Below, piece after piece: positions 1 through 7,924 of a stretch of DNA of 13,678 nt. A program made the position numbers and the translations under genes. A model generated the notes under the pieces. It did no database searches. It was not told the origin of the DNA and saw only the letters and a list, made by a program, of their open reading frames with translations. The DNA is from Wenzhouxiangella sp. Its GTDB lineage: Bacteria > Pseudomonadota > Gammaproteobacteria > Xanthomonadales > Wenzhouxiangellaceae. The number at the start of each line of letters is the position of its first letter. Position 1 is the stretch's first letter. The stretch spans positions 1-13,678 of the forward strand of contig SKKV01000073.1 in the NCBI GenBank assembly GCA_007123575.1, given 5' to 3'.

Positions 1-861
1 ATCACCCGGCGTGTGCGAGCAGCCGCCATCGGCGACGCACGAGTCCCATTGCTCAAACGTCACTTCGGTCTGGCCCAGGGCAAAGGCCGGGACGTTGACT
101 TCGCGCTGCGGGCGTTCCCTGTTCAGACTCTGCGGCTCGCTTGCCGGGCTGCCCTGGGTAAAGGTTCCGGCCGGGATTATCACCATAGTCGGGCAGTCGC
201 TGCAGTCGGTGAAGGTGTCGCCCGCTTCCAGCTGGAAGCGCGAGGAGAAGATGCTGTCGCTCAGTTCGTCCCAGTCGGTCTCGTAGGCGCCGATGTCGTA
301 ATCGCCATGACTGGGACCAGGCAACGTTGGTGAGCCTTGATGAGGCGTGCCCCGACTAGACCCAGCCAGGTCTGGCCTGCCAAAGTAAAAGTTGTCATGA
401 CAAAAGTCGATCGCCGGCGAGACTGGCCCCGGAAAGTACGGTCGGGTTGCATCCTTTTCGATCAACCGCGGATTGTTGGTGCTGTAGATCTGGAAATTGG
501 CGTCAATCTGGCCCAAGCCTTGATGACCAATAATGCACTCGCCGAATGCCGTCAGATCACCGACGCCGCCGGTCGTCAGCACATTGCCATCGTCTTCCCA
601 GATAATGCTTCCGGCAATTCGGATCCGAGCTGCCCCGGTGTTGGTAAATGCGCGGAATATGCTCTGGGGGCTGTTGTTGTCGGTAATGGTCGACCAGCGC
701 ACCAGAATATCGGAATGGGTCGTAGCATAGAACAAGCGATTGCCTTCGTTGCCGTGGACCAGGCTGTCATCAAAGATGGCGTTGCCGGTTCTTTCGCTGT
801 CGCCCCGGACATACACGACGCTGATCAGCGACGTGTCCTCAAAGGCCTTTGCTTTGCGTAA
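1..861 (-). CDS. Beta-helix (DIGAYE anchor) / formylglycine-generating-enzyme-like fusion, C-terminal end off window, N-terminus missing
   Basis: Reading the minus strand from 861 down to 1 gives 287 codons with no stop. Codons ~10-187 look like a right-handed parallel beta-helix of the 'choice-of-anchor Q' type (repeated short strands such as GNAIFDDSLVHGNEG and ARIRIAGSIIWEDDGN). They end in the family's YDIGAYE motif (codons 188-194). An IFSSRF linker follows (204-209), then a Cys-rich DCSDCP stretch and the start of an FGE/SUMF1-like domain from codon 226: MVIIPAGTFTQGSP, then FALGQTEVTFEQWDSCVADGGC. That domain continues beyond position 1. A TAG at 862-864 closes the frame upstream, and within it there is no ATG, signal peptide or Shine-Dalgarno. 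The only common alternative start I noted is a GTG at 814-816, inside the beta-helix. The family normally begins with a signal peptide and a longer helix, so this copy looks 5'-truncated and may be a pseudogene. FGE-like domains in such exported proteins are often not sulfatase activators, so the activity is unknown. Confidence 0.72.
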
Positions 862-900
862 CTATGAGTATGGCCAGCTACTAATCACAAGGAGAGGTAT

Positions 901-1380
901 ATGAGCATTGGAAACCCCGCAACCGTTTGCCGATTGATCCCGTTGAGTCTTGCTCTGGGGCTGCTATGTGCTTGCGGCAATGAACAGGAACCGCAGGCTG
1001 CTAGCGCGCAAGCAGGAGATTCCGGCTCCAGCGTCACGCTGTACAGCGGCACGCCGGATTCCGAAGAGCCGACTATCCGGGTCCTTGAAATCGACTCGAT
1101 CGTCTGTGACACAGAGCGTGAAAGGCGGCGCACGCGCGTCGACTTCAGCGAGGGTGGGCGGTTCACGGTTGAGGCAGGCCGAATGGGTGATCACGAAGCC
1201 TGGCTTCTTCAGGTTTCGCTGCCAGAGCTTGAGTTCCCGCGACGAGACTCCATCCTGGTGGAGCAGGCAGACGAGCGATTTCTGTTTGATGACAATGGCA
1301 GCGTTCAGGGCATTTATCCGTTCGGAGTTTTTGGCGAAAACCCCATGAGGTATGCCCTCGAGCTGGATATTCGGTGTTAA
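901..1380 (+). CDS. Small outer-membrane-type lipoprotein of unknown function
   Basis: This encodes 159 aa. The start is well supported: an AAGGAGAGG Shine-Dalgarno at about 889-897 lies just before the ATG. The N-terminus has a hydrophobic core (residues 12-22) ending in a lipobox-like Leu-Cys-Ala-Cys, with the probable lipidated Cys at residue 25. Position +2 is Gly, not Asp, which by the usual Lol rule favours the outer membrane. Residues 26-45 are a Gln/Ser/Ala/Gly-rich tether. The rest is a short, mainly beta-predicted globular domain with two further cysteines (SIVCDTE and the C-terminal residue in DIRC) that could pair. I do not recognise a family. It is transcribed away from the truncated beta-helix/FGE gene, 39 bp from that frame. 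A weak -10-like TACTAA lies at 879-884 without a convincing -35. I see no clear terminator between its stop and the IS remnant at 1433. Confidence 0.8.
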   Translation: MSIGNPATVCRLIPLSLALGLLCACGNEQEPQAASAQAGDSGSSVTLYSGTPDSEEPTIRVLEIDSIVCDTERERRRTRVDFSEGGRFTVEAGRMGDHEAWLLQVSLPELEFPRRDSILVEQADERFLFDDNGSVQGIYPFGVFGENPMRYALELDIRC

Positions 1381-1432
1381 AGGCTCCTTGATGACTCGAC
1401 CCGCCTGCTGTAATGCTGACTTTGACCATGAC

Positions 1433-1449
1433 CCCCTGTTATTCGTCAA
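1433..1449 (+). repeat. Left terminal inverted repeat of the IS1380-like remnant
   Basis: CCCCTGTTATTCGTCAA pairs with the reverse complement of 2062-2078 at 14 of 17 positions. It lies 89 bp before the transposase start, a usual distance for an IS end. Confidence 0.6.
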
Positions 1450-1538
1450 GCTGAGCGAGAAATAGAAATGGCGTGTCCGTTTTTATCGTAGAATCAGGGT
1501 GTTGAAGCACTAAACCCACGACAAGAAGCGAGCACGCC

Positions 1539-1931
1539 ATGGGTGAAACACTACCGCTTTTCAAAACATCTTTCAACTGCGCCGTTGAAGTTGAGTCGCG
1601 CCCGGAACATTTGACCGGTGAAGCCGGTGCCCTGATCCAGCGCGAGGTCATGGACCGGCTTGGCATGATGGACTGGTTGGCTGAGCGGCTGACCGATTCG
1701 CGCGATCTGCTGGACGCGGTCCTGCGGCCGGGCCAGGTAGGCACGGCCGAGGGGGGACTGGACTTCATCCTGACCCAGGTCGGTGGCCTGGAGCGTCGCT
1801 CACGATTGGCAGCACTGGTGGCGCCAACTACAGCGCTGTCGGTGGGTTCCCGGCTAGTCGGCCATTGCGTCAAAAACTCGCTGTTGATGCACCCGCATCA
1901 TGGGCCATTGCGACCGAAGAAAAGCAACTGA
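1539..1931 (+). pseudogene. Truncated IS1380-family transposase
   Basis: The frame gives 130 aa. Residues 1-56 (MGETLPLFKTSFN, then ESRPEHLTGEAGALIQREVMDRLG, shown here in part, up to DWLAERLTDSRD) match the conserved N-terminus of IS1380-family transposases as I know it: the 'LPLFKTSFN' opening, the 'LTGEAGA' helix and the 'RLG..DWL' segment. After about residue 56 the expected continuation is absent. It is replaced by ~75 residues I cannot place, up to a TGA at 1929-1931. Full-length members are about 430-470 aa, so the catalytic DDE domain is gone and the product cannot be an active transposase. It lies inside the 1433-2078 remnant, in the normal orientation relative to the left inverted repeat. 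Confidence 0.65.
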
Positions 1932-2026
1932 TTCCCATTCGCTCAAAATCGCATGCAGGCAGTCCCGAAACGGCATTGATCAAGGATGCGATCAGCCGAC
2001 TCAGCCTAGTTGATCACCAAAATCGG

Positions 2027-2401
2027 TCAGAAACCCGTCAATCTGAGCTTAGAAGGGTCGTTTGATGAATAAGCGGGGTTGAAGCGGGCGGTAATGAATC
2101 GCACCGAATCGCGTCCCGACTGGATCAGTCCGTTGCCCATCACCATGCCCGGTAGCATGCCCATGGTGCCCAACTTCCAGGCCTGGTAGATCGCCTCGCT
2201 CAGCGCCTTCTGAGCCCAGGTGCGGGAATCGTTGCGCTTGGGCAAACGATCAAGAATTCGCATGACTGTCCACCAGCCATCTATCCAGGAAAAAATCCAG
2301 ATCGGCCAGGCATTGGGGAGCGCCAGCTGCAGGCACCGGGCAATGGAGGAGCGCTCGCCCTGACGGTGAAGAAAGTGAACCGCACCCATGCAGCCCGACA
2401 A
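2027..2401 (-). pseudogene. Unidentified minus-strand frame, C-terminus overwritten by the IS remnant
   Basis: A TTG start at 2401 gives 124 aa; the frame is open upstream to a TAG at 2468-2470 (another 22 codons). Its composition, rich in Trp, Ile, Leu and Gly (for example WPIWIFSWIDGWWTVMRILD and AIYQAWKLGTMGMLPGMVMG), looks like genuine protein rather than a shadow frame, and the opposite strand here is full of stops. The last ~17 residues (from NPAYSSNDPSK to the stop) are encoded by bases inside the IS right end (2027-2078). The original C-terminus therefore seems lost. No Shine-Dalgarno or strong start is seen at 2401, so the N-terminus may be broken too. I do not recognise the family. 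Most likely a gene fragment cut by the insertion; a chance open frame is the alternative. Confidence 0.35.
2062..2078 (-). repeat. Right terminal inverted repeat of the IS1380-like remnant
   Basis: TTGATGAATAAGCGGGG is the imperfect (14/17) inverted partner of 1433-1449. The GGGG at 2075-2078 marks the right boundary. Sequence to the right belongs to a different, minus-strand reading frame. Confidence 0.58.
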
Positions 2402-2534
2402 AATCCCCAGTGGAAGAGACTGTGCTGGAAGTTCCCAAACCCAGTCTCCGACCTCAGTGATTCGACGCTAGCGAAGAACTCGGCCCGCAAGCGGCAGGAG
2501 GTTCTCACTATTAATACGAGCTTGGATAGAAAGT

Positions 2535-2554
2535 GAAGACACTCTGGTGTCTTC
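2535..2554 (+). promoter_or_regulatory. Perfect 8-bp hairpin in the leader of the large vWA gene
   Basis: GAAGACAC (2535-2542), loop TCTG, GTGTCTTC (2547-2554) form an uninterrupted 8-bp stem with a four-base loop, 56 bp upstream of the ATG at 2611. No T-run follows on the plus strand, so it is not a standard intrinsic terminator for the upstream side. It could be a leader structure or a protein-binding palindrome. The surrounding 2402-2610 stretch holds no gene I can support; it is more AT-rich than its flanks and contains an isolated perfect AGGAGG at 2496-2501 that is too far from the gene to serve it. I could not assign a confident -35/-10 promoter. Confidence 0.4.
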
Positions 2555-2610
2555 GAATTGTTGAATTCAGCGTATTGCTCAGTAAGGCCCGGAAAAATGA
2601 AATTGAGTTC

Positions 2611-5600
2611 ATGCGCATATCTCACCTACTGCTGCTCGCCACGCTGCTGCTGGCAACCTCGAACGTTAATGCCAGCTATCCGCGGACCTTGTTTGAGCGC
2701 GAACCCAATGACAGCCCGGAACAGGCTCAGCCCTTTCGGGGCCAGGCGCAACTGGTTGGCGAGGTTTCAGAGGGTGATCCGGCCTACTTCTTGTGGACGC
2801 TGGATGATCCCGAGACCGAGCGGGACTGGACGCTCGCCCTGGAAAGCGAGGGCGAGGTCCGGCTGGCACTGAGGCGACCGGGAGACACCCAGGCCGGGTC
2901 AGTGACGACGTTTGGTGCCCCTTCCGAGCCGAGCCCCGAAAGCAAACACTTGCTGGACATGGTGATCGGGGCCGATCAGCCCGTCGCGGAATTGGAGGGA
3001 CTGATCATTCCGGACGGACAGTACTTGCTGAAGCTGGAGTCCGATGGTCCACCGGTCAGCTACCAGTTGACCCTGAGCTTGGGTAATTCATTGCCCGTGC
3101 GTCGGGGGCAGATCGGTGAGATAGGGGGCTCCGAACTGGTCGCCGTTACTCCTCGCCATCGTCGAACTTATCAACTCGACGGGCCGCGCCACGAGATTCC
3201 GCTGGCGCCAGACACGGATGCACCAGAAGACCGAGTCTGGCGCGTGCAGATGGACCATGAATTAGGGACCGCAGTCGAGGCCTGGGTAGAAAATGTGGCA
3301 GGCGAGATCATTGGCGAGCGGCAACGGTTGTTGCTGCCGAGTCAGCGTTGGTCCGGCCTCGACCTGGAGCCCGGCAGTCGACTGCTTGTGGCTGCGGTTG
3401 AAGAGCAGGCCGTGGGTCGGGTTCGCGTAGCCCTTGTGGCTGATGGGCGCAAGGCCAGGCAACCCGATCAAAGCCCTGGATCCCGCCTGGAGGACGCCCT
3501 CTGGGTTGACCTTGGTGATGGGGTCAGTGGCCAGGTTGCTGGCCGCCAGCGAAACTTCTTCGCATTTGACGTGAGTCCGGCGCAGGCCACAGGGCCACTC
3601 GACATCACCGTGGCGATCGACGGCGATCCCGTGAGTGCATGTCTTGGTGAAGTCGACGGTCGCGGCGAGTTTTGCCGCAGTGGTGATGATGCAGTTCGGT
3701 TTCACGGTATCTGGCTCGATGCCGGCCAGTACTTTCTCAAGATCCAGGCTGCAAACCCTCGCTTCGAGGCTGCTTACTCGATTCAGATGACACCCGGAGA
3801 AGACGCCCGCGAGGGGTATGCCCGGCAGCCATTCCAGGGGCGCGATTGGGCTTTGCCCTTGAAGCCGAACGAGGCAATAGTTGGCCATATCGAGGGAGAC
3901 TCGGCAGCCTGGTTCGAGCTGCTGATTCCGACGCGCCGACAACAGTTGTCCCTTGCAGCCCGGGGCGACGCCCTGGGAGGTTTGCGGATCGAACGCCACG
4001 GTGAGCGCGGCCATGTCGCCCAGGCCCGCGCCAGGCGGCCACAGACTGACTGGAAGATCGACAATCTCGTGTTGGATCCGGGCCGGTACTGGATCAGGCT
4101 CGAGGGAGAGAATTCTGATTTTCGCCTGCTGGCTGAGCAAAAGGGAGAGCCGACGGGCAGCGTTGCTACCGAGCCCAACAACACTCGACATCTGGCCAAC
4201 AGTCTGCGGCCCGGCGAGCCCTTGCAAGGGCGGCTGCATGACCGCAGCGACCGTGACTATCTGCACTTCCATCTACCGGGATGGAACCACGTACTGCTCG
4301 ATATCGCGCCACAGCATGGTGGCCGCCTCGCTGCGGGATTGAGGTGGGAAGGTGTATCGCTGATTTGGGGACGCAACCTGTCGAACCAGCAGCGGCTCAG
4401 CCAGTTTCTGCCGCCCGGTGACTATTATCTGCGCCTCGACGCTGCCCAGGGTGATGCGGTTGAGTATGCTGTCGAGTTGAGCCTGGTCGATCCCTGGACC
4501 TGGTATCCCGGTGTCCGCTTCTCCAATCTGCCGATTCTGGCCACCTTGATTCCACCCGGTGGGGAGGTCGCCAACGATCATTCTGATTTCAATGTCCGAG
4601 AAACGTTGCTGCGATTCCCGCTGCACCGGTCAAGCCGCAAAGTCCAACTGGCGGTGGAGGGCAGCTACCAGCGCATCGAGATCCGCGGTGAGGATGGCAA
4701 GAGGCTGGAGGTGCTGGAAAAGGATTCGGAGGGTTTCTACAACACCACGCTACCCGGTGGCGAGCAACGGTACCTGGCCGTGCTGTCCAGGCGCGCCTGG
4801 AGTATGCAGGTGGATGATCCGGCGCTGCCGGCGTTGCCGGAAGAGCCAGTTGAAATGGCTTTCAAGCTCGATTCGAAGCAGGCTGCTGCCTGGTATCCCC
4901 ACGTTCAGCGCCTGGCGGCGCGGGTTGAACTGGTCAACCCCGGTGAGATCGAGCTTGAGCTTCCGCTGCAGGCCCATGCCAGCCATGAGGGCTGGGAACT
5001 GGACGGGCTGCCCGAGCGGGTGCATTTGGCGCCTGGTGACAGCGAAGTGATTGACATCGAATGGCGTTTGCCGGCCGAATTGAGTGATGACCTGCCCTTG
5101 AGGTTCTACATCGCAGCCGGAAGCGAGGTCGCCGAAGCCCTGCTTGCCATCGACCCGGAGGCCGCGCCGCTGGCACCGCTGGTCGAGCCCGATTTTCCTG
5201 AGGCGCTTGCCGGGTTGATCAACCTGGCCTGGCACGGCCTCGGCGCCCGGTTCGTCGATCCGGACACGGGTGAGGAGGTCGTTGATCGTTATCGGGGCAG
5301 CAACCTTTTTCCACACTTTCTGATTGATGGTCTGTCCATCGATGGTATTTCAATCCAGGGCGGCGAACTCGGCGATGCATTGCCGCCCCTGCGCCTGGCT
5401 GGCAACGGTGGCGAGGTTCATGCCCTGACGTTCAATCAGCGCTCCAGCTATGGTCCGCTGGATCGCTGGCACCGGGTGGAGGTTCGCTACAGTGAGAACG
5501 GTGAGCATTACGCGCCGCTGAAGACCGTGGAGCTTGCCGCGGCCACCGGGCAGCAATACTTCATCCTCGATGAGCCGGTTCGGGCCCGCTACCTGAAGAT

Positions 5601-7905
5601 CCGCCCCCTGGACACATTCGGCAACCGAGACCGCAGGCACGGAACCGGCTTGCTCAAGGCCCTTGGCACTCCCACGGCCGGAGAAGATGCAATGACCCGG
5701 ACCAATCTGCTCGATCCTGATCTGGGAGGGCACTGGGTCTATTCGCGCCCGGACGACGATCGACTCTACGATTTCCCCAATCAGCGCAATGAAGGCCGAC
5801 CTGTCTCGATCACCGAACGCGGCGTTGAGGTGGTGTTCGCAATGCATCAGCACCGCGCCGCACGCATCGAAGAGATCACCTGGCGCGATAATCTGGACTG
5901 GGACGGACTGCTGATTGAATCGGTGCGCATCGACACTGCCACCCAATCACCGGTCGGACCTTGGGCCGAGCAGGCGACCTGGGCACTGGATCGGGATGAT
6001 GATGGCCTGGCGCGGTTGCGTTTCGCCGAGCCGGTCTGGGCGCGCTATGTGCGGCTGGTAATCGAACTGCCCGAACCAGGACCTGATAGTGAAGATAGTG
6101 ACTGGCGGCTGCCGCTGGCGATCGAGGCCTTCGAGGCCGACAGCCTGTCGAGCCGATCTTCGATTCTTGGCTACTGGGGCCACTATCGGGATTCCGGCCC
6201 GTTCGAGCGTCAGTCTGAAAAGCCCGTGCCGGTTGCGTCCATTGATGATTCGAGCTCAAGCCCCGAAAATCCGCGCCCCCTGGACGGAACCATTCGGGCA
6301 CAGATGGCCCAGCCCGGAGATGTGCGCAGCTTTGCGCTGACGCTCGATTCTCCCGATAACACCCTGGAGTTCGTTTTGGAGGAATCGATGTCCGAGCGCC
6401 TTCTGCTGACGTTGTATGACGGCGACGGAAGCGAGGTTCCGGTCAGTTGGCGCAGTGATGAGGCTGGGCGTCGAGTGGGTGAATCCACCGACCGAGCGTC
6501 GGGCAATTACCGCCTCGACGTGGAAGAGCCGCCGCGTTCGATCATGTACATGTGGGACGAGAGTACCAGCGTCGAGCTTGCACAGCCGGCCATTCATCGC
6601 GCGTTGAAAGCGGCCGGCGAAGGGTTGATTCCAGGGGAGGAGGTGGGCAACTACCTTTCTCTGGGCGGGCCACCGCTGATTCAGGGTTGGGCCGAAACCC
6701 CGCAGGAAATGATGCTGGGCATGGCACGCTACGACCATCGCTACACCAGTTCGGCCGCGCACAAAGCGCTAGGGCAGGTCAGCCGACTGATGGCCGATCG
6801 CAAGGGCGAGAAAATCATTTTTCTGGTGACCGATGCTGAGTTCTTTGGCATGGATACGAGCTACTGGGGCGAGCTGGAGAGAGTCCGTCCGCGGATCTTC
6901 ACCATCGAGGTCTCCAACGGCGGGCGGAACGATATTGCCGAGCACCGGGGTTATCAGCAGATCATGCGTGGATGGGCCAGGGTTGGTGGTGGCCGGTACG
7001 CTTACACACGCACCGAAGAGGATATGCACCGGGCCATACAGCGGGCGATGCGCCTGATTCGACGACCCAGTTCCTTCACGATCACCGGCCAAACCCGTTT
7101 CCAGGAGCCGCTCGAAGACGCTCAATTGACGGTTGTCAGCGGTGATGTGCCGGTGGTGGGCGCAACTGCGATTCATCTGATTTTCGACGCTTCCGGATCC
7201 ATCCCCGGCAGCAGGGAAGGGGGGGATCGGATCGACCAGGCCAGGCGTATCGTTGGACAGATTCTTGACCAACGCCTTCCCGACCATGTGCCGGTTGGCT
7301 TGCGCGCTCACGGCCACAGCGAATCCAGTAGCTGCGAGACTGAACTGTTGGTTGCGCCCGCTGCCGGCAATCATGACTTGGTGCACCGGGCTGTTGCCGA
7401 TATCCAGGCGACCAGCCTGGCGCGCACGCCGCTGGCTGCCTCGTTGCAAGCCGTGCGCGGCGATCTGTCCGACTTTTCTGAGCAGGAGCGCCTCGTAATC
7501 CTGCTGATCGCGGGCGAGGAAACCTGCGATGGCGACGTCGAGCAGGCCGTTACCGATCTGATCGATGCGACTAGCAACCTTCGGCTCAATATCATCGGTT
7601 TTCAACTCGACGAGCTCGACTTGCAGGCTGATTTGGAGCGCTTTGCCGCTGCCGGAGGCGGTAAGTATTTCGATAGCCAGGATGGTGACGAGTTGAATGA
7701 CGGCCTGGCCAGCACACTGGCGGCCAGGTTTCGCTTGGTGGATGCCACCGGCCGGGAAGTGGCGCGCAGTGAGGTTGATGCCAAGCCATTGATCGTGCCG
7801 CCGGGGAGCTACGAAATCATCGTCGACACCAGCGATGGCGAGCGTCGCGAGATGGTCCACATAGAACCGGGGCAGGCGGTTGAAATTCGTCTTTCCGACG
7901 GATAG
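2611..7905 (+). CDS. Very large exported multidomain protein: PPC-like repeats, discoidin-like modules, two vWA domains
   Basis: This encodes 1764 aa. I prefer the ATG at 2611 over upstream GTG/TTG starts because it opens directly on a Sec signal peptide (MRIS, Leu-rich core, cleavage after NVNA, residue 21). Its Shine-Dalgarno is weak. The mature protein begins with a PPC-type EPNDSPEQA motif (31-39); a second, EPNN, is at 521. The PPC closing-strand pattern 'P/A-G-x-Y-x-L/I-x-L' recurs with Gly at 136, 372, 491, 603 and 1298. Residues ~635-860 look Ig/NEW3-like. About 870-1020 and 1030-1160 are two discoidin-like (F5/8C) modules ending in ARYLKI and ARYVRLVI. vWA-1 follows (~1310-1450) with MIDAS motif DESTS (1316-1320) and TD at 1407-1408. 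vWA-2 (~1520-1690) has DASGS (1526-1530), MIDAS Thr at 1606, and GEETCDG, but Ala1634 where the MIDAS Asp usually sits. A final PPGSYEI sandwich (~1705-1764) closes it. Cys pairs 344/355 and 1575/1639 may be disulfides. There is no membrane anchor or sorting signal. First gene of the cluster; probable role is periplasmic or surface binding/scaffold, substrate unknown. Confidence 0.85.
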   Translation: MRISHLLLLATLLLATSNVNASYPRTLFEREPNDSPEQAQPFRGQAQLVGEVSEGDPAYFLWTLDDPETERDWTLALESEGEVRLALRRPGDTQAGSVTTFGAPSEPSPESKHLLDMVIGADQPVAELEGLIIPDGQYLLKLESDGPPVSYQLTLSLGNSLPVRRGQIGEIGGSELVAVTPRHRRTYQLDGPRHEIPLAPDTDAPEDRVWRVQMDHELGTAVEAWVENVAGEIIGERQRLLLPSQRWSGLDLEPGSRLLVAAVEEQAVGRVRVALVADGRKARQPDQSPGSRLEDALWVDLGDGVSGQVAGRQRNFFAFDVSPAQATGPLDITVAIDGDPVSACLGEVDGRGEFCRSGDDAVRFHGIWLDAGQYFLKIQAANPRFEAAYSIQMTPGEDAREGYARQPFQGRDWALPLKPNEAIVGHIEGDSAAWFELLIPTRRQQLSLAARGDALGGLRIERHGERGHVAQARARRPQTDWKIDNLVLDPGRYWIRLEGENSDFRLLAEQKGEPTGSVATEPNNTRHLANSLRPGEPLQGRLHDRSDRDYLHFHLPGWNHVLLDIAPQHGGRLAAGLRWEGVSLIWGRNLSNQQRLSQFLPPGDYYLRLDAAQGDAVEYAVELSLVDPWTWYPGVRFSNLPILATLIPPGGEVANDHSDFNVRETLLRFPLHRSSRKVQLAVEGSYQRIEIRGEDGKRLEVLEKDSEGFYNTTLPGGEQRYLAVLSRRAWSMQVDDPALPALPEEPVEMAFKLDSKQAAAWYPHVQRLAARVELVNPGEIELELPLQAHASHEGWELDGLPERVHLAPGDSEVIDIEWRLPAELSDDLPLRFYIAAGSEVAEALLAIDPEAAPLAPLVEPDFPEALAGLINLAWHGLGARFVDPDTGEEVVDRYRGSNLFPHFLIDGLSIDGISIQGGELGDALPPLRLAGNGGEVHALTFNQRSSYGPLDRWHRVEVRYSENGEHYAPLKTVELAAATGQQYFILDEPVRARYLKIRPLDTFGNRDRRHGTGLLKALGTPTAGEDAMTRTNLLDPDLGGHWVYSRPDDDRLYDFPNQRNEGRPVSITERGVEVVFAMHQHRAARIEEITWRDNLDWDGLLIESVRIDTATQSPVGPWAEQATWALDRDDDGLARLRFAEPVWARYVRLVIELPEPGPDSEDSDWRLPLAIEAFEADSLSSRSSILGYWGHYRDSGPFERQSEKPVPVASIDDSSSSPENPRPLDGTIRAQMAQPGDVRSFALTLDSPDNTLEFVLEESMSERLLLTLYDGDGSEVPVSWRSDEAGRRVGESTDRASGNYRLDVEEPPRSIMYMWDESTSVELAQPAIHRALKAAGEGLIPGEEVGNYLSLGGPPLIQGWAETPQEMMLGMARYDHRYTSSAAHKALGQVSRLMADRKGEKIIFLVTDAEFFGMDTSYWGELERVRPRIFTIEVSNGGRNDIAEHRGYQQIMRGWARVGGGRYAYTRTEEDMHRAIQRAMRLIRRPSSFTITGQTRFQEPLEDAQLTVVSGDVPVVGATAIHLIFDASGSIPGSREGGDRIDQARRIVGQILDQRLPDHVPVGLRAHGHSESSSCETELLVAPAAGNHDLVHRAVADIQATSLARTPLAASLQAVRGDLSDFSEQERLVILLIAGEETCDGDVEQAVTDLIDATSNLRLNIIGFQLDELDLQADLERFAAAGGGKYFDSQDGDELNDGLASTLAARFRLVDATGREVARSEVDAKPLIVPPGSYEIIVDTSDGERREMVHIEPGQAVEIRLSDG

Positions 7906-7924
7906 AGACAACGGAGGCAATCGC

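Larger units (their letters stand above)
1433..2078 (+). mobile_element. Internally deleted IS1380-family-like element with both ends kept
   Basis: The left end begins CCCCTGTTATTCGTCAA (1433-1449). The right end reads TTGATGAATAAGCGGGG (2062-2078). As inverted repeats they match at 14 of 17 positions (CCCC, TTATTC and TCAA shared). The only recognisable coding content is the N-terminus of an IS1380-type transposase (start 1539). At 646 bp the element is far shorter than the ~1.6-1.7 kb usual for this family, so most of the transposase, including its catalytic DDE region, is missing. Flanking bases (atgac on the left, ttgaa on the right) do not form an exact target-site duplication. That fits an old or rearranged insertion. 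The family call rests on the transposase N-terminus, and the ends on the inverted-repeat match. Confidence 0.6.

Noticed and set aside
337..861. Long plus-strand open frame (174 aa)
   Set aside because: It lies opposite the minus-strand beta-helix/FGE frame, which has recognisable motifs. The plus-strand translation shows none and has no ribosome site.
1428..2083. Target-site duplication around the IS remnant
   Set aside because: The flanks atgac and ttgaa are similar in composition but not a direct repeat.
2510..2536. Eight-codon leader peptide (ATT start) 8 bases after AGGAGG
   Set aside because: ATT starts are very rare and the peptide has no regulatory-looking codon run. The good Shine-Dalgarno alone is not enough.
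2533..2610. GTG at 2533 as the start of the large gene
   Set aside because: It would put 26 non-signal residues before a clean signal peptide, has no Shine-Dalgarno at the right distance, and starts inside or next to the hairpin.
3262..4272. 336-codon minus-strand open frame
   Set aside because: Antisense to the PPC-like repeats of the large protein. No recognisable motif.
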